Shown in pieces: positions 25,357 through 33,934 of a DNA stretch of 64,000 nt. The stretch lies in NCBI RefSeq assembly GCF_010725055.1, contig NZ_BJKB01000006.1, forward strand, positions 62,001 to 126,000. The letters run 5' to 3'. How positions within the stretch are numbered: the stretch's first letter is position 1; the number at the start of each line of letters is the position of its first letter. The DNA is from Gelidibacter japonicus. Its GTDB lineage: Bacteria; Bacteroidota; Bacteroidia; Flavobacteriales; Flavobacteriaceae. The notes under the pieces were generated by a model. The model saw nothing but the letters and a program-made list of their open reading frames with translations. It made no database searches and had not been told where the DNA came from. A program made the position numbers and the translations under genes.

Positions 25357-25896
25357 ATGAAAACAAAAGCTAGATACAAATTGACAGTAATTTGTGCATT
25401 AGTAATGGCCACATCGGGTTTGATGATGGCTCAAGACGCCCCAAAACTAACAGATCCTGAAATAGCATCTGTAGCTGTGGTGGCAAATCAAATTGACATC
25501 GATTATGGAAAAGTGGCGATAAAGCGTTCTAAAAATAAAGAGGTGACTGACTTTGCGAACCGAATGATTGAGGATCATAGTGCAGTCATTGATCAGGCAG
25601 TAGCTTTGGTTACAAAGTTAGGCGTGACCCCTAAAGATAATGCGGTGAGCCAATCCTTAATGAGCCAATCTAAAGAAACCCTTAAAAAACTGAACTCAGT
25701 CAGTAAAAAGGATTTTGACAAGACTTATATCGATAATGAAGTAGCATATCATGAAGCGGTCATTGGTGCTGTTAAAAATGTATTGATTCCTCAAGCGCAA
25801 AATTCAGAACTCAAAGATTTGCTCGAAGCAGTACTCCCGGCTTTAGAAGCACATCTTGGACATGCTAAAATGGCTCAAAGTAAAATTTCAAAATAA
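25357..25896 (+). CDS. DUF4142 family periplasmic protein
   Basis: 179 residues with a signal peptide (about 1-25, ending in GLMMAQ). The mature part is a ferritin-like helical bundle of the DUF4142 family: VAVVANQIDIDYGKVA, FANRMIEDHS, KDFDKTYIDNEVAYHEAVIG and a final HLGHAKM. The His residues of MIEDHS and YHEAV could bind metal, but no biochemical function is established. The gene overlaps the cupredoxin gene by one base (TAATG), so they are translated together. It follows a candidate ECF promoter. Confidence 0.88.
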   Translation: MKTKARYKLTVICALVMATSGLMMAQDAPKLTDPEIASVAVVANQIDIDYGKVAIKRSKNKEVTDFANRMIEDHSAVIDQAVALVTKLGVTPKDNAVSQSLMSQSKETLKKLNSVSKKDFDKTYIDNEVAYHEAVIGAVKNVLIPQAQNSELKDLLEAVLPALEAHLGHAKMAQSKISK

Positions 25897-26255
25897 TGCA
25901 AACACATAAGTCTTTAGTTTCTAAGTATTTATTTATTGTAGCGGTGCTAATTTGTGCTTTTGTGCTAATGATGGGGTTTAAGAGCTCGGAAGACACTTAT
26001 AAGCCCACTCGGCATACAGTAACTATTTTTAAAATGAAATTTAATCCAGAACATCTAGTGGTCAATAAAGGTGATACTGTGGTGTGGATCAATAAAGATT
26101 TCTATCAACATGATGTGACTGAAATGACTAGTAAAAAATGGACTTCAAAACCTTTTAATCAAGGCGAATCTTGGTCAAAAGTGATCACCGGGGATATCAA
26201 ATATTACTGTGATCTACACAAAGTGATGAAAGGTACAATTACGGTAGCTAAGTAG
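25896..26255 (+). CDS. Cupredoxin domain protein (plastocyanin/azurin-like)
   Basis: 119 residues. One N-terminal membrane helix or uncleaved signal (about 11-28) precedes a blue-copper beta-sandwich. The type 1 copper ligands are all visible: His72 (YQHDV), Cys105 (YYCDLH), His108 and Met111 (KVMKG). It should carry single electrons in the periplasm. Its start overlaps the DUF4142 stop. A di-haem cytochrome gene follows 150 bp downstream, a plausible redox partner (inference). Confidence 0.88.
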   Translation: MQTHKSLVSKYLFIVAVLICAFVLMMGFKSSEDTYKPTRHTVTIFKMKFNPEHLVVNKGDTVVWINKDFYQHDVTEMTSKKWTSKPFNQGESWSKVITGDIKYYCDLHKVMKGTITVAK

Positions 26256-26405
26256 TCGATGTAGTATTTATTAGAGTGGGGTTGTCTATTTTTTCAGTTT
26301 ATGAAACTGGATTAATTTTTCGCCTCTAAACTTAAAAAATCTTATTCCGATTCAAATTCAACATTAGGAAAAGGTTATTAATTCACTAACAAAAAACGAA
26401 AAATC

Positions 26406-27677
26406 ATGAAAAATTATTTTAAAATTTCTACGGTGATATTCGCCGTAATGGCTATGCTTAGCCTTTTTAGTTGCAATGATGATGATACCGGAACGATCAT
26501 ACCAATTCCACCAGGAGAAGGTAGTTTGGACCTGCCTCCTCTGGATCCACAGTTAGTCCAAGAGGGAAAAGACATATTTAGATATGATACTTTTGGTGAT
26601 GAGACGTTTTGGACAGATGTATTGCAGATGAACCAAGTTATAGAATCCGCAGTCAGTCCAGCAACGGCTTTGGCTGTGGGCTTAAAGGTCGATGCTTCTG
26701 CTTTACCGGCTGAAGTTGTTGCAGCCATTCAAAATGGGGACGTTGATTTGGAGGATCCTCAAACCACGTTGGTGTTGCTGCAACTGAATGCTGTTGTTGG
26801 GGTACAAGGTCAGGTAAGTGAAAAACCGGATGGTTCTTTGACCTTGGATAGAATGGGTATAACTTGCGCTTTATGTCATTCAACAGTTGATGATTCTTTT
26901 GCTCCAGGCATAGGAAATCGCTTGGATGGTTGGGCCAATAGAGATTTGGATCCAGGTTTTATCATCTCTTTATCGCCAGCCTTAGATCAAGCAACAAAAG
27001 ATGTTTACGCATCTTGGGCCCCAGGGATATATGATCCAAGATTCAACAATGACGGCTTGAATAATCCTGTTGTTATTCCCCCTGCTTATGGACTATACGG
27101 ACTTCCTAAAGCAATTTTTACTGGGGATGGAGATATCGAACATGAACCTGCCGGACCAGTGGCTTATTGGAATAGATATGTTGCAGTGACCCAAATGCAT
27201 GGACATGGATATTTTGAAGACCCACGTCTTAATTTGGTGGTTGACCACAGAGAAGGTGATGATTTAGTCACCGACAAACTTCCTGCATTACAAGCCTATC
27301 AGTTTTCTCTTGATGCACCAACGCCTCCAGAAGGTTCTTTCGATGCCGCTGCGGCAATCAGAGGAAAAGCACTTTTTTCAGGAAAAGCACAGTGTGCAAC
27401 ATGCCATTCCGGACCCTTATTTACTGATGTCATTGATGGTGGTAAATTACATCCTCAAAGTGCATCGGTAGCAGTAGATAAAGATTATGTCAAACGATCA
27501 GCTACCAAAAAATGGAGAGTTTCACCATTAAAAGGAATTTGGCAACACCCTCCTTATTTTCACGATGGGTCCGCAGCGACGTTGGCAGATGTGGTATCAA
27601 GATATAATGAGGTAAACAAACTTAAATTAAGTGATACAGAAAAGTCTGATCTTACTGAATATCTGAAATCAATATAA
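26406..27677 (+). CDS. Di-haem cytochrome c lipoprotein (CCP/MauG-like)
   Basis: 423 residues. A lipoprotein signal ends at Cys23 (LSLFSCNDDD). Two haem sites are seen: CALCH near 154-158 and CATCH near 330-334. Between them lie long segments typical of the cytochrome c peroxidase/MauG group, and the C-terminal part has HPPYFHDGSAATLADVVSRY, a hallmark of that group. Members reduce hydrogen peroxide or oxidise protein or other substrates in the periplasm. The usual first-domain pattern is divergent, so peroxidase activity is not certain. The gene stands 150 bp behind the cupredoxin gene and ends at a strong hairpin terminator. Confidence 0.83.
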   Translation: MKNYFKISTVIFAVMAMLSLFSCNDDDTGTIIPIPPGEGSLDLPPLDPQLVQEGKDIFRYDTFGDETFWTDVLQMNQVIESAVSPATALAVGLKVDASALPAEVVAAIQNGDVDLEDPQTTLVLLQLNAVVGVQGQVSEKPDGSLTLDRMGITCALCHSTVDDSFAPGIGNRLDGWANRDLDPGFIISLSPALDQATKDVYASWAPGIYDPRFNNDGLNNPVVIPPAYGLYGLPKAIFTGDGDIEHEPAGPVAYWNRYVAVTQMHGHGYFEDPRLNLVVDHREGDDLVTDKLPALQAYQFSLDAPTPPEGSFDAAAAIRGKALFSGKAQCATCHSGPLFTDVIDGGKLHPQSASVAVDKDYVKRSATKKWRVSPLKGIWQHPPYFHDGSAATLADVVSRYNEVNKLKLSDTEKSDLTEYLKSI

Positions 27678-27729
27678 GTAGTGTAAAAGTATTTTAACCT
27701 TACCGTTTGGAGAGCTTGCTGTTTTTTAT

Positions 27730-27788
27730 ACATCTCTTTAGGGAGGCAGTTCCTAAAGGAACCATGCCCTAAGGAGATGTTTTATTTA
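27730..27788 (+). terminator. Long hairpin terminator after the di-haem gene
   Basis: ACATCTC (27730-27736) pairs with GAGATGT (27774-27780), and the intervening bases extend the stem almost to a small loop through TTAG/CTAA, GGCA/TGCC and TTCCT/AGGAA. The 51-base structure is followed by TTTATTT. It is longer than an ordinary terminator. Confidence 0.7.
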
Positions 27789-27928
27789 AATATTTTTCAA
27801 TTTTCAGGTAAAAGAACGAGGTTATAAGTAACTAAAACTATTAGCCTAATATTTCTCTCTCTCAACTCACCACTCATCACTGCTAACTACACACATACAA
27901 GATTGATATATAAAAATCAAGCTAACAA

Positions 27929-30900
27929 ATGTCACGTCTAAAAAAAACTCTCTTCTCCACCCGTACCATGACGGTGCTTTTGCTATTATATGCTATTTCC
28001 ATGGCCGTAGCGACCTTTGTAGAAAATGATTATGACACGGCTACGGCAAAAACGCTCATCTACAACGCGACCTGGTTTGAAATTCTCATGCTTTGGCTCA
28101 TTCTCTTATTTGCTGCTAATATTAGAACTTACCGACTCACAAGAAGGGAGAAATGGCCGATACTAATTTTTCATTTGGCCTTTATTTTTATGTTTATTGG
28201 AGGTGCCATCACGCGCTATATTAGTTTTGAGGGACAAATGCCGATCAAGGAAAATCAGACCACCAACGAAATTAATAGCGATCTCACGTATTTTAAATTG
28301 TTAGTCACTGATGGGAATAAAACCATCAGCTATGATAAAAACCCCTATATGATGTCTTATTTTAATGCTAAAGACACCAAATGGCCTTTCAAGAGAACCT
28401 ATGAACAAAATTATCGGTTTGATGATAAAGTTATTTCTTTAAAAACCCTTGATTATATTCCAATGGCAAAAGATTCAATTCGCACCTCTGAATCTGGAAA
28501 GAAAATGCTCAATATTGTAACGGTAGGGCAGGGAGGTAGAGTGGACAATTATATTACCGAAGGTGAAATCGAAAACATTGATGGAACTATATTTAGCTTC
28601 AAAAAGCCATTCCCTGGTGTGGTTCAACTATCGGAAAAGGATGGTGATATGATGATTTCCCTTCCATCTGATGGGCAATATATGTCGATGGAAGGGCAGC
28701 AAGTGGGTGTAGTAACGGATTCGACATTATTGGCTCAACAGTCAGGCAATATGAAAGCGAATGAAACTACACCTCTAAATCACCGGGCACTTTATACTGT
28801 TAACAACACCAGTTTTATCATTCCAAAGGCTGCGTTCAAAGGAGAAAGGGTTTATTACAGTGGGGACAAGAATGATCCGAGGGACAAAAATCTTCTGGAA
28901 GTCATTCAATTAGAATTATCCTCAGGAAATCAAAGGGATACTCTTTTCATTAGAGGCGGAAAAGGGGTTACCGAATTCGACAAAACTTTAATGATTAATG
29001 GTTTGAATGTTTCTTTGGGATTTGGCTCCAAGATACTTTATACAGATTTTCAGTTGCGATGTGATGATTTTCTGCTTGAGCGTTATCCAGGATCAAACAA
29101 CCCATCGTCTTATGAAAGTACGATTACAGTGATAGATAAGGGAACGGAGAACCAGCACCACATCTATATGAATAATGTGATGGATTATCGAGGCTACCGA
29201 TTTTTTCAGGCAAGTTATTTTCCCGATGAAAGTGGAACCATCCTTTCCGTAAATGCAGACAGATGGGGTACAAACATCACCTATTTCGGATATTTCTTAT
29301 TGTTTGGAGGAATGTTCTTTACCTTATTTTGGAAAGGCACAAACTTCTGGAAATTGAACGATTCATTAAAAAAAATTCACAAAAAAAGTCTGATTCTACT
29401 TCCATTTTTACTGTTTTTTGGACTGGGTCTTGTGACAAACTCATCTTTTGCTCAGAATAACAATGTCCAAGCAAAAGATACAACAGTCAATTCGCAGCAA
29501 AAACCCCGACCCGACGTCCAGTTTGCGAGACCTGATGAGCTTGGCTCCAACAGGAGAATTGACCCAGAACATGCAGAAAAATTCGGCCATCTCCTGGTTC
29601 AGGATTTTCAAGGTCGGATTAAGCCTATGAATACGCACACCTTAGAGCTGCTCAGAAAGATCCACAAAAAAGACACCTATAAAAAAGGAAATGTTAGCAT
29701 ATCGTCAGACCAATGGTTCATTTCCATGCAGGTTGATCCGGGGTATTGGGCTAACGAACCTCTGATCAAGGTCGGGCAAAAAGGAGGAGACCAGCTATTA
29801 AAGGAAACCGGTGCCAATGCCGAAGGCTATACGTCTTATGCCAATCTTGTAGACCTAAAAACAGGGATTTTCAAATTGGGAAAACAGAACAACAAATCCT
29901 TTAGCAAACGGAAAGCGGACCAGTCTAATTATGACAAAGGTGTTATAGAGGTGACTGAGCGATTAAATATCTTTAGCAATATTGCTTTCGGATATTATAC
30001 CAATGTCGTTCCGGTAAAAAATGATCCTGCACAAACATGGATCAGTTGGATTTATAGTTCTGATGAGAATACCGTTGAGATTGATAGCACAGCTTATGCA
30101 CTTCTAACTCCGTATTTTAATGGTGTAAAAGAGGGTTTAACAACGAGAAATTGGAATAATGCAGATAAGAGTATTGAAAACATCAGCAAGTTTCAGCAGG
30201 TTTGGGGAGAGGATATTGTTCCTTCGGAATCAAAAGTCAATTTGGAAATTCTCTACAATCATCTGAACACTTTCTTTTGGTTGATGATTGTTTACAGCTT
30301 TTTGGGAATGGCTATGATCATTCTTGGATTTGCAGAAGTGTTTTCGTCTGGGTCAAAATACAATCATATCATTCGTACTCTCACCAAAATACTGTTGGGA
30401 TTAATGATTATAGCATTAACCTTTCAAGCACTGGCTTTGGGAGTTCGCTGGTATCTTTCGGGACATGCGCCTTGGAGCAACGGTTATGAGGCGATTATAT
30501 TTATTTCGGGAATTGGTGTGCTGGCGGGATTGCTTCTTTACAGAAATCGGAATGCTTTTATTCCGGCAGCCGGCGCATTGGTCGCCATGATTATGATGGG
30601 ATTTGCCCATGGAGGCTCCATGCTCGATCCACAAATTACACCTTTGGAACCGGTCCTAAAATCTTATTGGTTGATGGTCCACGTGGGGATCATCACGTCC
30701 AGTTATGGATTCTTCGGCTTGTCAGCAGTATTGAGCTCGATTTCATTGATCCTGTTCAGCGTAAAACCAACCAAAAAAATAGAGAGATCCATCAAGGAAA
30801 TGACCATTGTGAATGAAATGGCATTAACGGTCGGAATCTTTGCCCTTGCAATAGGTACTTTTTTGGGAGGCATGTGGGCAAACGAGAGTTGGGGAAGATA

Positions 30901-31213
30901 TTGGAGCTGGGACCCGAAAGAAACTTGGGCATTTATTTCGGTTATCTTTTATGCCGTAGTGCTCCATTTGCGATTGGTTCCGAAATTAAGAGGCAAACTA
31001 ACTTTTAATATTGCCAGTTTATGGGCGATATGGACGATTATCTTCACTTATTTTGGAGTCAATTACTATCTGTCTGGGTTACATTCTTATGCCGCTGGTG
31101 ACCCCATTCCGATTCCCTCCTGGATTTACATGACTGCAGCAGGAATGCTCCTGTTAACCCTAGTGGCTTATTTTCGAAACAAAGTTAATAAGTCGCAGAA
31201 ACATAATAGCTGA
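27929..31213 (+). CDS. ccsBA: Cytochrome c biogenesis protein CcsBA (CcsB-CcsA fusion)
   Basis: 1094 residues. The N-terminal ResB/CcsB part (to about 500) has three early membrane helices, a large periplasmic region and a fourth helix near 455. After a linker, the C-terminal ResC/CcsA part (from about 800) carries eight or so helices and the tryptophan-rich haem-handling motif WGRYWSWDPKETWA near 987-1000. The protein exports haem and ligates it to CxxCH motifs in the periplasm (system II). The fused form is usual in Bacteroidota. At least two CxxCH proteins in this window (21361, 26406) would be its clients. Confidence 0.93.
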   Translation: MSRLKKTLFSTRTMTVLLLLYAISMAVATFVENDYDTATAKTLIYNATWFEILMLWLILLFAANIRTYRLTRREKWPILIFHLAFIFMFIGGAITRYISFEGQMPIKENQTTNEINSDLTYFKLLVTDGNKTISYDKNPYMMSYFNAKDTKWPFKRTYEQNYRFDDKVISLKTLDYIPMAKDSIRTSESGKKMLNIVTVGQGGRVDNYITEGEIENIDGTIFSFKKPFPGVVQLSEKDGDMMISLPSDGQYMSMEGQQVGVVTDSTLLAQQSGNMKANETTPLNHRALYTVNNTSFIIPKAAFKGERVYYSGDKNDPRDKNLLEVIQLELSSGNQRDTLFIRGGKGVTEFDKTLMINGLNVSLGFGSKILYTDFQLRCDDFLLERYPGSNNPSSYESTITVIDKGTENQHHIYMNNVMDYRGYRFFQASYFPDESGTILSVNADRWGTNITYFGYFLLFGGMFFTLFWKGTNFWKLNDSLKKIHKKSLILLPFLLFFGLGLVTNSSFAQNNNVQAKDTTVNSQQKPRPDVQFARPDELGSNRRIDPEHAEKFGHLLVQDFQGRIKPMNTHTLELLRKIHKKDTYKKGNVSISSDQWFISMQVDPGYWANEPLIKVGQKGGDQLLKETGANAEGYTSYANLVDLKTGIFKLGKQNNKSFSKRKADQSNYDKGVIEVTERLNIFSNIAFGYYTNVVPVKNDPAQTWISWIYSSDENTVEIDSTAYALLTPYFNGVKEGLTTRNWNNADKSIENISKFQQVWGEDIVPSESKVNLEILYNHLNTFFWLMIVYSFLGMAMIILGFAEVFSSGSKYNHIIRTLTKILLGLMIIALTFQALALGVRWYLSGHAPWSNGYEAIIFISGIGVLAGLLLYRNRNAFIPAAGALVAMIMMGFAHGGSMLDPQITPLEPVLKSYWLMVHVGIITSSYGFFGLSAVLSSISLILFSVKPTKKIERSIKEMTIVNEMALTVGIFALAIGTFLGGMWANESWGRYWSWDPKETWAFISVIFYAVVLHLRLVPKLRGKLTFNIASLWAIWTIIFTYFGVNYYLSGLHSYAAGDPIPIPSWIYMTAAGMLLLTLVAYFRNKVNKSQKHNS

Positions 31214-31283
31214 ACATTTGTTTTGAGTTCTATAAGTTTGTCTTAAAATATTATATAATTACTAATAGAATCAACAATCGACT

Positions 31284-32720
31284 TTAGATATCTAATTGAT
31301 GTTTTATTTTTTTCAGTAAATGTAGAAATAGATCAATCTCTTTTTGATGTGTTCTAAAGGAAAGAATGGCGGCGCGTAAGGTCAATTTATCTTCTAAGAC
31401 TGTGGAGGAAATAAAAATCCTGCCGTCTTTTTGAATCTCATCCAGTATGATTTTATTGAGCACATCGCTGTCGTAGTTTTTTAATTCCAGTCTAAACGCC
31501 ACAACGGTCAAATCGGGTTCGCATAACACCTCATATCCAATAGCTTTAAGTTCTTGGTGTAGATAATTGGTGAGTTGCAACTTTTCATTGAGATAGCCGG
31601 AGAAAACACTCTCCCCGTACAGTTTCAGTGGCAGCCACATGCGTAAACCTCTAAAATGTTTGCTTAATTCTGGAGATAAATCGGCAGGTGAATATTGGTT
31701 TTCCATTTCGGCATCTCGCATATAATTTGCACTGTAGGCATGGGCCGACGCTAAATGATCAATGTTTTTCACCAATACAATTCCCAATCCATATGGCATA
31801 AACAAGCTCTTATGGGGATCTAAAATCACCGAGTCGGCCAATTCAATTCCTTTGAGTCTCTCTTTTCCTAAAGCGGTTAGCATAAAAAAACCACCATAGG
31901 CAGCATCAACATGCATCCAGATATTGTGGGTTTTGCTGATATTGCTTAATTTTTCCATAGGATCTATAGCCCCAACATCAGTGGAGCCAGCATTGGCGAT
32001 TATTAAAAAAGGGTTTAATCCGATATGTTCATCATGTTTAATCTGAGTTCCCAAAGCTGAAACTGAAATCCTAAAGTGCGAATCGAGAGGGATTTCTCTA
32101 ATAATGCAATTTTCAAGTCCAATGATTTTTAAAGCCTTGTAGATACTGTGATGCGATTGCGATGTACAATACACTACACTTTTTGAAGCCTTTGAGGTAG
32201 TGATGTTTTTGTGGTGTTTCGCCGTATGAAGTGCGATTAGGTTGGCGATGCTACCTCCAGAAGTCAAGTTTCCTCCGAATCCGTCGGAAAAGCCCATTAA
32301 TTTACCTGTCCAATGGATAAGTGCGTCTTCCATTTTGACCGCTCCAGGCGATGCATAAAACACCCCAGCGTATCTATTGGTCACTGCAGCAAGATAATCG
32401 CCTAAGGCGGAACTGTAAATACCCCCTCCCGGGATATACCCTAAATGACCACCTGATGCAGGATTTAATCCGGTATCAACCACACGCTCTTTAAAAAACG
32501 CTAAGATATCATCCAAGGATTCTTTGTCCCTATTAATTTTTAAAAAAAAATCCCGTTCAGTTGCAGCATGTGTGTCGTAATGAAACGCTTTTTGGGTGTC
32601 TAAAGTGTCAATGAAATCTTCTGAGAAACTCTGAATTTTATCAAGAAGAGCTTTGCGTTCTGTGGCAGATTCTTCAAGTTCAAATACATTATTTGTAAAA
32701 TATGGCTTCGGACTTTTCAT
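31284..32720 (-). CDS. Group II PLP-dependent decarboxylase (aromatic-L-amino-acid decarboxylase type)
   Basis: 478 residues. The fold-type I core has GGSIANLIAL near 155, QSHHS (stacking His near 190), the Asp of MHVDAAYGG (D272) and the Schiff-base Lys in DPHKSLF (K304). The N-terminal NPASGGHLGYIPGGG is typical of the family. Members decarboxylate aromatic amino acids, glutamate, diaminobutyrate or related substrates; the substrate here cannot be fixed by sight. The gene is 31 bp behind the flavin oxidoreductase gene and probably shares its ECF-like promoter. It converges with ccsBA. Confidence 0.85.
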   Translation of the reverse strand: MKSPKPYFTNNVFELEESATERKALLDKIQSFSEDFIDTLDTQKAFHYDTHAATERDFFLKINRDKESLDDILAFFKERVVDTGLNPASGGHLGYIPGGGIYSSALGDYLAAVTNRYAGVFYASPGAVKMEDALIHWTGKLMGFSDGFGGNLTSGGSIANLIALHTAKHHKNITTSKASKSVVYCTSQSHHSIYKALKIIGLENCIIREIPLDSHFRISVSALGTQIKHDEHIGLNPFLIIANAGSTDVGAIDPMEKLSNISKTHNIWMHVDAAYGGFFMLTALGKERLKGIELADSVILDPHKSLFMPYGLGIVLVKNIDHLASAHAYSANYMRDAEMENQYSPADLSPELSKHFRGLRMWLPLKLYGESVFSGYLNEKLQLTNYLHQELKAIGYEVLCEPDLTVVAFRLELKNYDSDVLNKIILDEIQKDGRIFISSTVLEDKLTLRAAILSFRTHQKEIDLFLHLLKKIKHQLDI

Positions 32721-32751
32721 GGAATATTAATTAATATTTCGATAAAATTAA

Positions 32752-33441
32752 TCAAAATTTGTAGCCCGTTTGTATATAATCATGTTTAACACCTATGGTA
32801 ATAAGATGGGTTTTAATATCCTCTTCAAATTGTTGTGGTCCGCAGATATAAAAATTTTGGTCAGTACTTTGAACCAAATTAAGTAAATAGTCTTTATCAA
32901 TCTTCCCAAATGGAAGATTCTTTGATCTAGTTCTGCTTAATATTACCGACAATTTAGTACTAAATAATTGCTTCAACTTGTTATAATATAAAACATCATT
33001 TTTGGTCTTGTTGGCATAAATTAATCTATGCTCTTGTTTGACATCTATGCCGTTTTTGGACATGTTTCTGAAAATAGGCAAAAACGGAGTAATGCCAGTT
33101 CCGGCAGCAATAAAAGTGCCGCTGCCTTTGTAAGAATACGAGTCCCAGGCATAAGACAACTGTACAATGTCATCGGGTTGCAATTTTGCAATGCCCTGTG
33201 TGAGCGCATTTGGGTTTTCGTAAACTTTAATCACAAATTCTAAATACTCGTCTGTAGGCACATTGGCCAATGTAAAAGGCGCAACGGCAAGCTCGTAACC
33301 CGGTTTGTCAATACTTAAATCGACCGCTTGACCAATATTAAAATCAAATTTCCATGGTTTGGTAATTTGTAGTAATATAACATTGTGATTTAAAGTGGAA
33401 ACATTGAGAACTTTTGCTTTATACGGAAATATGATACCCAT
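32752..33441 (-). CDS. FAD-binding oxidoreductase (ferredoxin-NADP reductase-like)
   Basis: 229 residues, the minimal two-domain FNR module without an iron-sulfur domain. The flavin domain covers about 1-100, and the pyridine-nucleotide domain has GTFIAAGTGITPFLPIFR near 107-124 and the C-terminal YICGPQQFEED near 195. It transfers electrons between NAD(P)H and a carrier. The classical RxYS flavin motif is not obvious, so the FAD mode may be divergent. A candidate ECF promoter with one mismatch lies 30-58 bp upstream. The decarboxylase gene follows in the same direction. Confidence 0.83.
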   Translation of the reverse strand: MGIIFPYKAKVLNVSTLNHNVILLQITKPWKFDFNIGQAVDLSIDKPGYELAVAPFTLANVPTDEYLEFVIKVYENPNALTQGIAKLQPDDIVQLSYAWDSYSYKGSGTFIAAGTGITPFLPIFRNMSKNGIDVKQEHRLIYANKTKNDVLYYNKLKQLFSTKLSVILSRTRSKNLPFGKIDKDYLLNLVQSTDQNFYICGPQQFEEDIKTHLITIGVKHDYIQTGYKF

Positions 33442-33471
33442 GATGCTTAAAATTTAATATCTTTTCTATTG

Positions 33472-33499
33472 GATGCAAATTCTATGGAATGGTTACATA
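33472..33499 (-). promoter_or_regulatory. Candidate ECF promoter of the oxidoreductase-decarboxylase pair
   Basis: TATGTAACC on the minus strand (33499-33491), 15 bases, then CATC (33475-33472). It differs from the consensus at one base in the -35 box and keeps the spacing exactly. It lies about 9 kb from the sigma gene. Confidence 0.6.
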
Positions 33500-33670
33500 A
33501 GATGAGGTAAGCCAGTAGTTTGAAGCTATTTTACCTGACAAAATATTTCGAGGGGATTGGGCTTTGATTTTGGTAAGGAAATTATATCGGAACTGCTTTT
33601 GGACTTCAATTGGTGAATTTATAGTTTGGGGCATTTATTAAATCATAAAACATCATTTTAAATTGAATTT

Positions 33671-33684
33671 ATGATAAAAATCAT
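33671..33684. promoter_or_regulatory. FNR/CRP-family-like palindromic site
   Basis: ATGAT-AAAA-ATCAT, a symmetric site close to the TTGAT-N4-ATCAA consensus of FNR/CRP-type regulators. It lies about 250 bp upstream of pta. Oxygen- or redox-dependent control of acetate metabolism would make sense, but the distance is long and the site is AT-rich. Confidence 0.4.
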
Positions 33685-33894
33685 GACATTTGACAAAAGA
33701 AGTTAGGATATTTGTCGACTAATTATTGAATGAGATCTGTATACAATGGAGATAAAAACGCTATTTGCCTTACGTCATGAAACTGCTAGTTGTATTCGTA
33801 AATCAAATGGTTTTTAATCATCCCCATAAACACGGCGCCATATAGATCTGATATGCAACTAATTTTAAATTTTCAGAGTATAACGACCAAAAAA

Positions 33895-33917
33895 TTTAAC
33901 CCGCTTGTGGGGTTAAA
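33895..33917 (+). promoter_or_regulatory. Hairpin in the pta leader
   Basis: TTTAACCC and GGGTTAAA pair perfectly around a 7-base loop. The hairpin ends 17 bases before the pta ATG, with no T-run, so it is not a terminator. It may be an operator (TTTAACCC-N7-GGGTTAAA) or affect translation. Confidence 0.5.
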
Positions 33918-33934
33918 CTATAATTACATTTAAC

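Larger units (their letters stand above)
33442..33934. other. 493-bp divergent intergenic region (oxidoreductase / pta)
   Basis: It holds three signals listed separately: the ECF-like promoter facing left, an FNR/CRP-like palindrome at 33671-33684 and a hairpin at 33895-33917 just before pta. No frame in it looks coding. Confidence 0.6.
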
